Of a DNA stretch of 64,000 nt, positions 34,146 to 43,725 are shown in pieces. Each line of letters opens with the position of its first letter. Within the stretch, counting starts at the first letter, position 1. The translations under genes and the position numbers were made by a program. Below the pieces are notes generated by a model, which worked only from the letters and a program-made list of their open reading frames with translations, was not told where the DNA came from and searched no databases. This DNA is from Parabacteroides chinchillae (GTDB lineage: Bacteria; Bacteroidota; Bacteroidia; Bacteroidales; Tannerellaceae): positions 62,001-126,000 of the forward strand of contig NZ_FNVS01000003.1 of NCBI RefSeq assembly GCF_900108035.1, read 5' to 3'.

Positions 34146-34477
34146 CACCTTCTTACCGCTCTTAAAACTCCAGGAGAGTGAGACTTTATTGGCATAATCT
34201 ACAATCCATTTCAGGATGGAACCCTTATTGTCGAATTTGGATAAACTTGAAAAACTGGTTTTATTATCCGGATATAGTCTGACTGATGTCATTTCACTTC
34301 CATCTTTGGGTATGAAGGTAGCTGAGGCAGCTGCATTGACTGTCCATTTCCCGATCCGGGCATTTAATGAGCCAGAAGGAAGATAGCGACTGAAAGAGGT
34401 AGCAAATGTCGTTCCCATCAGTATAATCTTGCTTTCTCCTGGAATAGGTAGGAGAATATTGATGCGTGTATAGGGTT
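34146..34477 (-). pseudogene. Remnant of an outer-membrane beta-barrel protein C-terminus
   Basis: The minus-strand frame reads YTRINILLPIPGESKIIL, then SGSLNARIGKWTVNAAASATF and ends ANKVSLSWSFKSGKKV. Alternating hydrophobic strands and the final SLSWSF...GKK text resemble the C-terminal strands of TonB-type or OMP_b-brl_3 outer-membrane proteins. There is no start codon upstream (an in-frame stop lies just before) and only about 110 residues remain. It probably records a deletion between a barrel gene and the downstream regulator locus. Confidence 0.5.
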
Positions 34478-34492
34478 ATTTTGAAAACTTGC

Positions 34493-35569
34493 CTATTTCT
34501 CTTCCTCTATAATCATACCGCTGCCAAGGCAAAGATGGTGTTCTTTGTCGTAAACCACACCATATTGACCGGGAGCTATTCCTTGAATTTTGTTGTCGGA
34601 TTCTATGCGGTAAAGGTCGCCTATGCGGCGAATACGTCCGTGGGTAAATTCCGGCGTATGACGGATCTTGAACATAATTTCCTTTTCGTCGGCAAAATCT
34701 CCCCAAGGGTCTTCTGTAATGAAATCGAAGCCATTTAGGTTAATTACTTTGCCGTACTGCGTTTCCGGGTCATAACCGTTGGAAACATAGATAATGTTGC
34801 GTTTGATATCCTTCTTGATCACAAACCAAGGGCCACCGCTTAAGCCTAAACCTTTGCGTTGTCCGATGGTATGAAACCAATAACCATTATGTTTGCCTAA
34901 AATTTTTCCAGTCTCCAGTTCTACAATTTTGCCTACGCGTCGTCCTAAATAGCGCTCTATGAAATCGTTATAGTTAATCTTTCCTAAAAAGCAAATGCCT
35001 TGGCTATCCTTGCGTTTGGCACTGGGGAGTTTTTGCTCTTCTGCGATAGCACGTACCTCGCTTTTCATTAAATGGCCAATAGGGAACATCAGTTTCCTGA
35101 TTTGTAAACGGGTGATTTGTCCGAGGAAATCGGTCTGGTCTTTTACCGGGTCTTTGGCTGTCGAAAGCCATACCTTGCCGTTTATTTCTGTTGTCGTGGC
35201 ATAATGGCCGGTTGCTATCTTATCAAAGTCTTTACCCCATTTATCTTCAAAACATCCGAACTTGATGAATTTGTTGCACATCATGTCGGGATTTGGTGTA
35301 AGGCCGCGTTTAACGGAATCGATCGTATAGCTTACGACCCGTTCCCAATATTCTTCATGCAGAGAAACCACTTCAAATTTGCAGCCATATTTACGGGCAA
35401 TATAAGAAGTGATCTCGATGTCTTCTTCTGCAGGACAGTCTATGTAGCCGTCTTTATCCTCCATTCCTATCCGGATATAGAAGATGGTGGGATTGTATCC
35501 CGCTTCCTTTAACATGTGAACAACTACAGAACTGTCTACTCCTCCTGATACTAATGCTGCTACTTCCAT
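34493..35569 (-). CDS. mnmA: tRNA 2-thiouridine(34) synthase
   Basis: MnmA activates U34 of tRNA(Lys/Glu/Gln) with ATP and inserts sulfur. The 358-residue protein has the PP-loop [16 protein letters not shown] at residues 5-20, the first catalytic cysteine in [15 protein letters not shown], the persulfide cysteine in [10 protein letters not shown], and [24 protein letters not shown] promoter element lies at 35588-35595. The decayed patch begins 16 bp beyond its stop. Confidence 0.96.
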   Translation of the reverse strand: MEVAALVSGGVDSSVVVHMLKEAGYNPTIFYIRIGMEDKDGYIDCPAEEDIEITSYIARKYGCKFEVVSLHEEYWERVVSYTIDSVKRGLTPNPDMMCNKFIKFGCFEDKWGKDFDKIATGHYATTTEINGKVWLSTAKDPVKDQTDFLGQITRLQIRKLMFPIGHLMKSEVRAIAEEQKLPSAKRKDSQGICFLGKINYNDFIERYLGRRVGKIVELETGKILGKHNGYWFHTIGQRKGLGLSGGPWFVIKKDIKRNIIYVSNGYDPETQYGKVINLNGFDFITEDPWGDFADEKEIMFKIRHTPEFTHGRIRRIGDLYRIESDNKIQGIAPGQYGVVYDKEHHLCLGSGMIIEEEK

Positions 35570-35587
35570 AAATTAAAATATAAAGTG

Positions 35588-35595
35588 CAAAGGTA
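35588..35595 (-). promoter_or_regulatory. -7 element of mnmA
   Basis: TACCTTTG on the minus strand, 18 bp before the mnmA start. Confidence 0.55.
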
Positions 35596-35668
35596 CTGTT
35601 ATTTTTTTAGATAACAGAGAGTCAGGGTGGCGGCAATAAAATAAATCCTTTTGCCGTTGATTATAGGT

Positions 35669-35745
35669 GTTTCATCGGGGTGAAACAAAAGTTTTATGCT
35701 GAAGAAACAAAAGTTTCATCCTAATGAAACAATAAGGAGTTCTTT
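35669..35745. repeat. 22-bp tandem GAAACAAAAGTTTCAT repeats
   Basis: GAAACAAAAGTTTTATGCT and GAAACAAAAGTTTCATCCT recur with a 22-bp period, with a third partial unit (TGAAACAATA) and an upstream hairpin GTTTCATCGGGGTGAAAC. It lies in the mnmA/dipeptidyl peptidase III divergent region. Confidence 0.7.
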
Positions 35746-35795
35746 AAGCAAGGCTAAAAGTTTTGCTATTTGTTTTCGGAATGTGGTAAAGTGGT

Positions 35796-35803
35796 TATCT
35801 TTG
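35796..35803 (+). promoter_or_regulatory. -7 element of the dipeptidyl peptidase III gene
   Basis: TATCTTTG with TTTG at 35769-35772; the 23-bp spacing is a little long. Confidence 0.5.
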
Positions 35804-35859
35804 CATGATAACCCGTTTTTAATATACATTATAGAAAGAACTTCAAGATATAATATAGT

Positions 35860-37911
35860 ATGAAGAAAATAATAGTATCACTTATGACTGCAATGGCGAT
35901 GACAGCCTGTATAGGCCAAAAGGCTGAGAAGGCCGAAGTAAATAACAATGATTTTGATTATGTTGCAGATCAATTTGCCGACCTGCAAATACTTCGTTAT
36001 AGAGTACCCGGCTTTGAGTCTCTTTCTCTGAAACAAAAGCAGCTTCTGTATCATTTGTCTGAAGCGGCATTGATGGGACGTGATATTTTGTATGACCAGA
36101 ATAACCGTTACAACCTGGCTATCCGCCGTACACTGGAAGCCATTTATCAAAATTATGAAGGAGATAAACAAAGTCCGCAGTTTAAAGCATTGGAAATTTA
36201 CCTGAAACGAGTTTGGTTTGCTAATGGCATTCATCATCATTATGCTGAAGATAAATTTATTCCAGCCTTTACCCCAGAGTTCTTTGCAGATTGTGTCCGA
36301 CAGGTTGATGTTGCAAAGCTTCCTGTTCGTGACGGACAGGGCGTGGAGCAGTTGATACAGGAGTTGTCTCCTGTATTGTTTGATCCTGCAGTAATGGCTA
36401 AACGAACGATTCAGAGTGGAGATGAAGATATTATATTAGCTTCGGCCAATAACTATTATGGTGGCGGTATTACCCAGCCGGAAGTTGAAGCTTATTATGG
36501 GAAAATGAAAGATCCGAAAGATCATACGCCTGTTTCGTATGGATTGAATAGTCGCTTGGTAAAAGAAGACGGAAAAATAGTTGAGAAGGTTTGGAAAGTC
36601 GGAGGATTATATTCTCAGGCAATAGAACAGATCGTGGCTGAACTGCAAAAGGCAGTGCCGTTTGCTGAGAATGATGCGCAGAAAGCTATTATAGAAAAGC
36701 TGATAGAATATTATAAGACCGGAGATTTGAAAACCTTTGATGCCTATTCTGTTTTATGGGTGGAAGATACGGACTCGGAGGTAGATTTTGTAAATGGTTT
36801 TATCGAAACATACGGTGATCCGCTGGGAATGAAAGCCAGCTGGGAATCGACTGTTAACTTTATAAACAACGAAGCCACTAAACGTACAAAATTAATTAGC
36901 GACAGTGCCCAATGGTTTGAAGATCATTCTCCTGTAGATACCAGGTTTAAAAAGGAAAAAGTAAAAGGCGTTAGCGCAAAAGTAATTACAGTAGCTATGT
37001 TAGGTGGCGATTGTTATCCGGCTACTCCGATTGGCATTAATCTTCCGAATGCAGATTGGATTCGCCGGGATCATGGTTCAAAGTCGGTGACAATAGAGAA
37101 TATTACGGAGGCATACGATAAGGCTTCCCAGGGAAACGGCTTTAACGAAGAGTTTGTATGGAGCGAAACCGAGCGAAACGCTTTGAATAAATACGGTTTT
37201 ATAACAGATAATTTACATACCGACTTGCATGAATGCCTGGGACATGGTTCAGGAAAACTGCTGCCAGGTACCGATCCGGATGCATTGAAGGCTTATAGTT
37301 CTACACTGGAAGAAACCCGTGCCGACTTGTTTGGTTTGTATTATCTGGGCGATCCTAAAATAGTAGAATTAGGACTTGTGCCGGATGCAGAGGCATATAA
37401 GGCTGAATATTATAAATATATAATGAATGGTTTGATGACTCAACTTGTCCGTATTGAAAAGGGAAAGAATGTAGAAGAAGCTCATATGCGTAACCGTCAG
37501 CTAATTGCCAAATGGGTATTTGAAAAAGGAAAAACCGACAATGTAATAGAACTGAAAAAGAGAGACGGAAAGACTTTTGTTGTTGTAAATGATTATGCTA
37601 AGCTGCGCAATCTGTTTGGAGAACTGTTGGCCGAAGTGCAGCGTATTAAAAGTGAAGGAGATTTTGTAGCCGGCAAGAAACTTGTGGAAGATTATGGTGT
37701 AAAAGTGGATTCGGAACTGCATGCCGAAGTGCTGGAACGTTATGCCAAACTTAATCTTGCTCCATATAAAGGATTTGTGAATCCGGTTATGAAAGAGGTG
37801 AAGAATGAAAAAGGTGAGGTGGTAGATATTGTTTTGGACTATACAGAAGGCTATGCCGATCAGATGCTTCGCTATAGTAAAGAATATTCGTTCTTGCCTT
37901 CTTATAATTAA
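35860..37911 (+). CDS. Dipeptidyl peptidase III (M49), lipoprotein
   Basis: The 683-residue protein matches the size of Bacteroides DPP III. M49 zinc enzymes remove dipeptides from short peptides. The signature HEXXXH is seen as LHECLGHGSGKLLPG near residue 450, with the second zinc ligand motif STLEETRADLFGLYYL about 30 residues later. The start MKKIIVSLMTAMAMTAC is a lipoprotein signal with the cysteine at residue 17, so it is membrane-anchored outside the cytoplasm. With the S46 peptidase at 11.1 kb it points to peptide use. The AlkD-like gene follows by 30 bp. Confidence 0.94.
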   Translation: MKKIIVSLMTAMAMTACIGQKAEKAEVNNNDFDYVADQFADLQILRYRVPGFESLSLKQKQLLYHLSEAALMGRDILYDQNNRYNLAIRRTLEAIYQNYEGDKQSPQFKALEIYLKRVWFANGIHHHYAEDKFIPAFTPEFFADCVRQVDVAKLPVRDGQGVEQLIQELSPVLFDPAVMAKRTIQSGDEDIILASANNYYGGGITQPEVEAYYGKMKDPKDHTPVSYGLNSRLVKEDGKIVEKVWKVGGLYSQAIEQIVAELQKAVPFAENDAQKAIIEKLIEYYKTGDLKTFDAYSVLWVEDTDSEVDFVNGFIETYGDPLGMKASWESTVNFINNEATKRTKLISDSAQWFEDHSPVDTRFKKEKVKGVSAKVITVAMLGGDCYPATPIGINLPNADWIRRDHGSKSVTIENITEAYDKASQGNGFNEEFVWSETERNALNKYGFITDNLHTDLHECLGHGSGKLLPGTDPDALKAYSSTLEETRADLFGLYYLGDPKIVELGLVPDAEAYKAEYYKYIMNGLMTQLVRIEKGKNVEEAHMRNRQLIAKWVFEKGKTDNVIELKKRDGKTFVVVNDYAKLRNLFGELLAEVQRIKSEGDFVAGKKLVEDYGVKVDSELHAEVLERYAKLNLAPYKGFVNPVMKEVKNEKGEVVDIVLDYTEGYADQMLRYSKEYSFLPSYN

Positions 37912-37941
37912 AAAGGCAATTGATAGTTGGCAGTTAGGGCT

Positions 37942-38628
37942 ATGACAGAAGATAAGATAAAGGAAATACGCACGCATTTGCGTCTGGCAATGAATGGTGT
38001 TATTTCAACCAGTATGCGTGAAAAAGGAATTGTTTATAAATTAAACTTCGGTGTTCCGTATCCTGAAGTAAAGCAAATAGCAGCGTTGTATGAGAAAGAT
38101 GCAGATTTGGCTGCTGCTTTATGGAAAGAAGATATCCGGGAGTTTAAGATGCTGGCTACGATGTTACAGCCTGTAGAGACCTTTACAATGGGGCAGGCTA
38201 AACAGTGGATGGCGGAGATTCCTTATTTGGAAATTGCGGAACAATGCAGCAGGAACTTGTTTAGTAAACTGTCCTTTGCCGGAGACTTGACTTTAGAGCT
38301 TATCAATAATAAAAAAGATAAATTTTCCCGGACTCTGGCTTTCCTGATCTGGAGTGAATTGTTTAAAAAAGGACAGAATGTTATGCTTCCCGTCAGTGCT
38401 GAGGTTCTGGTATCGGAGTTGATGCATACGGTAACTGATGAAGAGTCCGGTGCTTCATTAATGGAGCGGCAGGCGGCTATAAGTGCCATGAAATTTTATG
38501 GTCGTCAGTCAGAGGTACAGTCCATGCAGATATTAAGCGGGTTCGAACAGATTCACGTTTTTGAAAGCCGTCCGGACTTGCAGGAAATTTATAATGAATT
38601 AAAATTTGAATTTGAATATTACCTCTAA
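37942..38628 (+). CDS. DNA alkylation repair protein (AlkD-like HEAT repeats)
   Basis: The 228-residue protein from the ATG at 37942 is all-helical with HEAT-like repeats. FGVPYPEVKQIAALYEKD, AALWKEDIREFKMLATML and the tryptophan-bearing segments match bacterial DNA alkylation repair (AlkD superfamily) proteins, which excise alkylated bases. An in-frame TTG at 37927 would add five residues but has no support. It lies 30 bp after the dipeptidyl peptidase III gene and could share its transcript. Confidence 0.85.
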   Translation: MTEDKIKEIRTHLRLAMNGVISTSMREKGIVYKLNFGVPYPEVKQIAALYEKDADLAAALWKEDIREFKMLATMLQPVETFTMGQAKQWMAEIPYLEIAEQCSRNLFSKLSFAGDLTLELINNKKDKFSRTLAFLIWSELFKKGQNVMLPVSAEVLVSELMHTVTDEESGASLMERQAAISAMKFYGRQSEVQSMQILSGFEQIHVFESRPDLQEIYNELKFEFEYYL

Positions 38629-38631
38629 GGC

Positions 38632-38661
38632 TTTGCGTTTAAAATAAATGCGCTAACTTTG
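38632..38661 (+). promoter_or_regulatory. Promoter of the Fur-family gene and purA
   Basis: TTTG (38632-38635), 18 bp and TAACTTTG (38654-38661) form a near-consensus Bacteroidetes promoter, 22 bp before the ATG. Confidence 0.7.
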
Positions 38662-38683
38662 TCGTTCGCGTGGCTTGCAAAAA

Positions 38684-39151
38684 ATGGAAGCGAAAGAATA
38701 TACCGAAATGCAGACTTTGTTTACCGAGTATCTTACTGATAAGAAATTGCGGAAGACTGAGGAAAGATACACTATATTGAAATATATATGTGCTTTCCCC
38801 GGACATTTTGATATGTGCATGCTCCATCAGCAATTAGAAGATGGTAATTTTCATGTTAGCAAAGCTACGCTTTATAATACGCTGGAAGTATTGGTTGATG
38901 CCGGGCTGATTGTACGTCATCAGGTTAATACCAAGGTCGTACAGTATGAATTGAGATTGTTGGCAGATACGCACCTGCATCTGGTTTGTACGAAGTGCGG
39001 GGCAATACGTGAAGTGCGTAATAATATATTGAAGGCGGATCTGGATAGTTTGAAAATATCCCGGTTTACGCCGGAATATTACAGTTTATATATTTATGGC
39101 ATATGCAGTAAATGCAAGTATAAGTATAAAATGCAGAAATTGAGTAAATAG
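38684..39151 (+). CDS. Fur-family transcriptional regulator
   Basis: The 155-residue protein (ATG at 38684) has the Fur winged helix, with RKTEERYTILKYICAFPGHF and VSKATLYNTLEVLVDAGLIV as recognition region, then a C-terminal dimerisation domain. HLHLVCTKCG and GICSKCKY give two CXXC zinc motifs. It could sense Fe, Zn, Mn or peroxide; the metal is not decided. purA begins 29 bp later without its own promoter, so the two are probably one operon, an arrangement seen in other Bacteroidales. TTG at 38675 is a rejected alternative start. Confidence 0.92.
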   Translation: MEAKEYTEMQTLFTEYLTDKKLRKTEERYTILKYICAFPGHFDMCMLHQQLEDGNFHVSKATLYNTLEVLVDAGLIVRHQVNTKVVQYELRLLADTHLHLVCTKCGAIREVRNNILKADLDSLKISRFTPEYYSLYIYGICSKCKYKYKMQKLSK

Positions 39152-39180
39152 AATATTAACAGCCTATTATATATAGAAAA

Positions 39181-40452
39181 ATGAAAGTAGATGTTTTATT
39201 AGGATTGCAATGGGGTGACGAAGGCAAAGGTAAAGTTGTTGATGTCCTGACTCCGAATTACGATGTGGTAACTCGTTTTCAGGGTGGTCCCAATGCAGGG
39301 CATACTTTAGAGTTTAACGGTGAAAAGTATGTGCTACGTTCTATCCCGTCCGGTATCTTTCAGGGAGGAAAAGTAAATGTTATCGGTAACGGTGTGGTTC
39401 TGGATCCGCTATTGTTTAAACAAGAAGCAGAAGCTTTGGCTGCCAGTGGGCATGATTTGACAAAGCAACTGTATATTTCAAAGAAAGCCCATCTTATTCT
39501 TCCTACGCATCGTATTCTGGATGCTGCCTACGAAGCTGCCAAAGGTTCTGGAAAGATCGGAACCACAGGTAAAGGCATCGGTCCTACTTATACCGATAAG
39601 GTTAGCCGTAACGGTGTCCGTGTAGGTGACTTGCTATATAATTTCGAAGAAAAGTATGCTGCCGCAAAAGGCCGCCACGAGTCTATTCTGCGCTCATTGA
39701 ACTATGAATATGATATAAAAGAATTGGAAGCTCAATGGTTTGAAGCGTTGGAATACCTGAAACAGTTTAAGTTGATAGATAGCGAACATGTAATCAATAA
39801 CTTCTTGAAAGAAGGCAAGTCTGTTTTGGCAGAAGGTGCTCAGGGTACAATGTTGGATATAGATTTTGGTTCATATCCGTTCGTAACTTCTTCCAATACG
39901 ATCTGTGCCGGATGTTGTACGGGTTTGGGTGTTTCTCCCCGTAATATAGGCGACGTATACGGTATTTTCAAAGCTTATTGCACGCGTGTAGGCAGCGGAC
40001 CTTTCCCTACGGAGTTGTTTGATAATACAGGCGATATGATTTGTGAATTGGGTCATGAGTTTGGTTCTGTTACCGGACGTAAACGTCGTTGTGGCTGGAT
40101 TGATCTGGTAGCTTTGAAGTATGCTGTAATGATAAACGGTGTTAGCCAGCTTATCATGATGAAGAGCGATGTGTTGGATACTTTCGATACAATTAAGGCT
40201 TGTGTGGCATATAAGATCAACGGAGAGGAAGTGACCGAATTCCCTTATGAAATAGAAGGAACCGTAGAACCTGTATATGTTGAATTGCCAGGTTGGAAGA
40301 CTGATATGACAAAAATGCAGAGCGAGGATGAATTCCCCGAAGAATTTAATGCTTATTTGTCATTCCTGGAAGAAGAGTTGGGGGTTCCTGTTAAAATCGT
40401 TTCTGTTGGCCCGGATCGTGAACAGACGATTGTCAGATATACAGAAGATTAA
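39181..40452 (+). CDS. purA: Adenylosuccinate synthetase
   Basis: The 423-residue enzyme joins IMP and aspartate with GTP, the first step from IMP to AMP. Motifs: the P-loop-like GLQWGDEGKGKVVDVL at residues 8-23, QGGPNAGHTLEF with the catalytic histidine, GTTGKGIGPTYTDK, and TSSNTICAGCCTGLGVSP. It follows the Fur-family gene by 29 bp and ends at a terminator, so it is the last gene of that operon. Confidence 0.98.
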   Translation: MKVDVLLGLQWGDEGKGKVVDVLTPNYDVVTRFQGGPNAGHTLEFNGEKYVLRSIPSGIFQGGKVNVIGNGVVLDPLLFKQEAEALAASGHDLTKQLYISKKAHLILPTHRILDAAYEAAKGSGKIGTTGKGIGPTYTDKVSRNGVRVGDLLYNFEEKYAAAKGRHESILRSLNYEYDIKELEAQWFEALEYLKQFKLIDSEHVINNFLKEGKSVLAEGAQGTMLDIDFGSYPFVTSSNTICAGCCTGLGVSPRNIGDVYGIFKAYCTRVGSGPFPTELFDNTGDMICELGHEFGSVTGRKRRCGWIDLVALKYAVMINGVSQLIMMKSDVLDTFDTIKACVAYKINGEEVTEFPYEIEGTVEPVYVELPGWKTDMTKMQSEDEFPEEFNAYLSFLEEELGVPVKIVSVGPDREQTIVRYTED

Positions 40453-40467
40453 TTAAAAATAAGATAC

Positions 40468-40515
40468 AAAATGGCAGAAGACCACATCCCGTAAGGGCTG
40501 TCTACTGCCATTTTT
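40468..40515 (+). terminator. Terminator after purA
   Basis: AAAATGGCAG and CTGCCATTTT form the stem around a long loop, followed by T residues. Confidence 0.75.
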
Positions 40516-40573
40516 ATGTTTGGCAGACTTTTTGCCGTAGGTTTTATAAACAAACTAAATTAGAAAGAAATTT

Positions 40574-41260
40574 ATGAGCATGTATTGGATTATATTTATA
40601 GGCTTTGCTTTATTAAGTTGGTTGGTATCTTCTCGTCTTAAAAATAAGTTTGAGAAGTATTCAAAGATACCTATGCCGAATGGTATGACCGGAAAGGATA
40701 TTGCAGAAAAGATGTTGCACGACAATGGAATCTATGATGTAAAGGTAATTTCAACACCGGGACATTTGACTGATCATTACAATCCTGCCAACCATACAGT
40801 AAACTTGAGTGAATCTGTTTATTATAGTAATAGTATTGCCGCCGCTGCCGTGGCTGCTCACGAATGCGGACATGCGGTGCAGCATGCTACAGCTTATGCT
40901 CCGTTGAAGATGCGTTCGGCATTAGTGCCGGTGGTAAGCTTTGCCTCGAACATAATGACATGGGTATTGTTGGGTGGTATGTTATTGATCCACCAGTTCC
41001 CTCAGTTGTTGTTGTTTGGTATAATCTTATTTGCTTCAACCACCATATTCAGTTTTATTACCTTGCCCGTGGAGATAAATGCCAGTCAGCGTGCTTTGGC
41101 ATGGTTAAATCAGGCAGGTATAACGAATGCATATACACATGATAAAGCGGAAGATGCTTTGCGCTCGGCTGCTTATACGTATGTGGTTGCCGCTTTAGGT
41201 TCGTTGGCTACATTATTATATTATATAATGATATTCCTGGGAGCGAGAAGTAGAGACTGA
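40574..41260 (+). CDS. Membrane zinc metallopeptidase (YugP-like)
   Basis: The 228-residue protein has an N-terminal membrane segment, the zinc-binding AAAVAAHECGHAVQHAT near residue 95, and further hydrophobic segments after it (WVLLGGMLLIHQFPQLLLFG and the C-terminus). HVVNLSES-type text before the HEXXH matches the YugP/DUF2268-like neutral zinc metallopeptidases. Its target is unknown; membrane protein quality control is a guess. It is monocistronic between two terminators. Confidence 0.88.
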   Translation: MSMYWIIFIGFALLSWLVSSRLKNKFEKYSKIPMPNGMTGKDIAEKMLHDNGIYDVKVISTPGHLTDHYNPANHTVNLSESVYYSNSIAAAAVAAHECGHAVQHATAYAPLKMRSALVPVVSFASNIMTWVLLGGMLLIHQFPQLLLFGIILFASTTIFSFITLPVEINASQRALAWLNQAGITNAYTHDKAEDALRSAAYTYVVAALGSLATLLYYIMIFLGARSRD

Positions 41261-41279
41261 TGAGGGAAGTAGGTAAAAT

Positions 41280-41313
41280 AAAAGCCTGAGGTTTGATGCC
41301 TCAGGCTTTTTTA
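41280..41313. terminator. Terminator after the zinc metallopeptidase gene
   Basis: AAAAGCCTGAGG and CCTCAGGCTTTT form a 12-bp perfect stem with a 7-base loop and a T tail. Confidence 0.9.
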
Positions 41314-41519
41314 TTTAGAAGAATGTTTATTGCCTTTTTCTCTAGCCATTCATCATATTTCATCCACGCAAAGAAGCCAAAGGCTATTAATAGCACACCT
41401 TCCATTGGTATGAAATGATCCAACTGAAAGGTGAAATATCTCTCATGAATGATGATATATGCTTTCACAAATATAAGAATTAAAACCTTGCTGTCAACTA
41501 ACTTGCCGGATAAACTTTC
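41301..41519 (-). other. Stop-bounded hydrophobic frame, possible gene remnant
   Basis: A minus-strand frame of 72 codons reads [19 protein letters not shown], later IPMEGVLLIAFGFFAWMKY and DEWLEKKA before its stop inside the terminator. The text resembles a two-segment membrane protein but there is no ATG near its beginning (GTG only, no promoter). It is either a decayed gene or chance. The rest of the 41261-41574 gap holds the hisS promoter. Confidence 0.3.
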
Positions 41520-41537
41520 CTATTTCTACAAAAGCAT

Positions 41538-41545
41538 TACCTTTG
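41538..41545 (+). promoter_or_regulatory. -7 element of hisS
   Basis: TACCTTTG lies 29 bp before the hisS ATG at 41575 and supports that start over an upstream in-frame ATG at 41449. Confidence 0.6.
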
Positions 41546-41574
41546 TGGCCGGAATAATAAATAACAAGTTAGTC

Positions 41575-42933
41575 ATGCAAAAACCATCTATCCCAAAAGG
41601 TACACGCGACTTTTCGCCCGAAGAAATGGCGAAACGTAATTATATATTTAATACAATCCGTGAAGTTTATCATCTGTACGGATTTCAACAAATAGAAACT
41701 CCGGCAATGGAAAACCTTTCTACATTGATGGGAAAGTATGGAGAAGAAGGTGATAAGCTGCTTTTCAAGATATTGAATTCAGGTGATTGTTTTGCAGGTA
41801 TTACAGATGAAGAATTGTTAGAACGCAATGCTGTTAAATTTGGAGTGAAAGCTTGTGAGAAAGGTCTGCGCTATGACCTTACTGTTCCTTTTGCCCGTTT
41901 TGTGGTTCAGCATCGTAATGAGATAAGTTTTCCGTTTAAACGGTATCAGATACAGCCTGTATGGCGTGCCGATCGTCCGCAGAAAGGACGTTACCGTGAG
42001 TTTTACCAATGCGATGGAGACGTTGTTGGTTCAGACTCTTTGGTTAACGAAGTGGAATTGGTGCAGATCATGGATGAAGTATTCCGTCGTTTTGGCATCC
42101 GCGTTTGTATAAAGATGAACAACCGTAAGATTCTTTCCGGTATTGCCGAATTTATAGGTGAATCGGATAAGATTGTTGATATTACGGTTGCTATCGACAA
42201 ACTCGATAAGATCGGTTTGGACAATGTAAACGAAGAACTTCGCAATAAAGAACTTTCGGAGGAAGCAATCCGGCGTTTGCAACCCATCATCATGCTGAAT
42301 GGAACGAACGAAGAGAAAGTTAGCAAACTGCGTGATATTCTTGCAAATTCTGAAATCGGTTTAAAAGGAGTAGATGAACTTGCCTTTATCCTGGATCGGC
42401 TAAAACATACATCTTTGCACGCAGAATTGGAACTTGACTTAACATTAGCACGCGGTTTGAACTATTATACCGGCGCAATATTCGAAGTGAAAGCGCTTGA
42501 TGTGCAAATTGGTAGCATCACCGGAGGCGGACGCTATGACAATTTGACCGGGGTATTTGGTATGGAAGGTGTATCGGGTGTTGGAATATCATTTGGAGCT
42601 GATCGTATTTTTGATGTATTGAACCAGCTGGATCTGTATCCTGCCGATTCTTTACAGACTACTCAATTATTGTTTGTCAACTTTGGAGAAAAGGAAGAAG
42701 CTTACTTGTTCCCTCTTGTTGCTAAAGTTCGTGCAGCAGGTATCCGTACGGAACTTTATCCCGAATCTGCCAAAATGAAAAAGCAAATGGGATATGCCGA
42801 TACCAAAAAGATACCTTTTGTTGCTATTGTTGGCGAGACAGAGATGGCAGAGAATAAGATTAACTTGAAAAATATGATTACCGGCGAGCAAACGCTGGTG
42901 ACTATAGACGAGCTGATCTCCCAATTTAAATAA
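41575..42933 (+). CDS. hisS: Histidyl-tRNA synthetase
   Basis: The 452-residue class II synthetase starts [20 protein letters not shown]. Motif 2 is [19 protein letters not shown], the HisA region is [15 protein letters not shown], and motif 3 is [15 protein letters not shown]; a C-terminal anticodon-binding domain follows. It charges tRNA(His). The region between motif 2 and HisA carries a longer insertion domain, as in other Bacteroidetes HisRS. The truncated GH30 gene follows 14 bp later. Confidence 0.97.
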   Translation: MQKPSIPKGTRDFSPEEMAKRNYIFNTIREVYHLYGFQQIETPAMENLSTLMGKYGEEGDKLLFKILNSGDCFAGITDEELLERNAVKFGVKACEKGLRYDLTVPFARFVVQHRNEISFPFKRYQIQPVWRADRPQKGRYREFYQCDGDVVGSDSLVNEVELVQIMDEVFRRFGIRVCIKMNNRKILSGIAEFIGESDKIVDITVAIDKLDKIGLDNVNEELRNKELSEEAIRRLQPIIMLNGTNEEKVSKLRDILANSEIGLKGVDELAFILDRLKHTSLHAELELDLTLARGLNYYTGAIFEVKALDVQIGSITGGGRYDNLTGVFGMEGVSGVGISFGADRIFDVLNQLDLYPADSLQTTQLLFVNFGEKEEAYLFPLVAKVRAAGIRTELYPESAKMKKQMGYADTKKIPFVAIVGETEMAENKINLKNMITGEQTLVTIDELISQFK

Positions 42934-42947
42934 TACCGGATGATTTT

Positions 42948-43661
42948 ATGAAGTCTTTATATCTATATTCATTTGCAGGAGCATTATTTTCCTTATTTGC
43001 GTCTTGTACTTTCCAGCCTAGGGCAGAATGGGTAACTACTACGGATTCTATTCCATGGGTAAAGCAACCGGATATTCTGTCTGCATCGTTGGACACGATA
43101 CCTAATATAGATGTAACCGTTTGTGTGGATGAACCCCAGCAACAGATTGACGGCTTTGGCGCTTGCTTTAACGAATTGGGCTGGCTATCATTGAATAAAC
43201 TTTCACCTAACGAACGGGAAGATATTATGCAAGAACTGTTCTTTCCGGATGAAGGCGCCAATTTTACTATATGCCGTATGCCGGTGGGAGCCAACGATTT
43301 CTCTCGCGACTGGTATTCGTATAATGAAACAGATGGCGATTTTGCTATGGAACAATTCACTGTAGCCAACGATTTGCAGACGCTCATCCCTTTTATCCGC
43401 AATGCGCAGAAGTACCAGCCGGAATTACGTCTGTGGGCTTCTCCCTGGTGTCCCCCATCGTGGATGAAATACAATAAACATTATGCTTCGGCTTATACCG
43501 GAGAAAATTATGACGAGAAGTACCGCAATGGTTTGCCGCTTGATAAAGTAGGGCGCGAAGGTACGGATATGTTCATACAAGATTCTTTGTATTTACGGGC
43601 TTATGCCCTTTATCAGCCCGTACTTCAGGCTCATTCTATTTCTACCCTTCTTATAGATTAA
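42948..43661 (+). pseudogene. Truncated GH30 glucosylceramidase-like gene
   Basis: The frame gives 237 residues: a lipoprotein signal (LFSLFASC), then QQQIDGFGACFNELGWLSL, FTICRMPVGANDFSRDWYSY and LWASPWCPPSWMKYN, all typical of the N-terminal half of GH30 beta-glucosidases (about 490 aa). It ends at LYLRAYALYQPVLQAH, just where the acid/base region should begin, so both catalytic glutamates are missing. A hairpin terminator follows 20 bp later, implying an internal deletion that left the gene's own ends. It should be inactive as a glycosidase. Confidence 0.8.
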
Positions 43662-43680
43662 TAGGAAACATATCAATATT

Positions 43681-43725
43681 AAAATGTCAGTATGGAAGAT
43701 TTTATCTTTTTCATATTGACATTTT
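43681..43725 (+). terminator. Terminator after the GH30 remnant
   Basis: AAAATGTCAGTATG and CATATTGACATTTT form an almost perfect stem with a T-rich loop. Confidence 0.7.

Noticed and set aside
33951-34418. 155-codon minus-strand ORF beside the truncated regulator
   Set aside because: It is a chimera: the first part is an outer-membrane barrel fragment and the last part is the wrong frame of a membrane-protein tail.
35669-35745. CRISPR array
   Set aside because: The units are directly abutting 22-bp repeats without variable spacers, and no cas genes are present.
42926-43474. 182-codon ORF antisense to the GH30 remnant
   Set aside because: The sense frame has a signal peptide and clear GH30 motifs; the antisense frame is a shadow.
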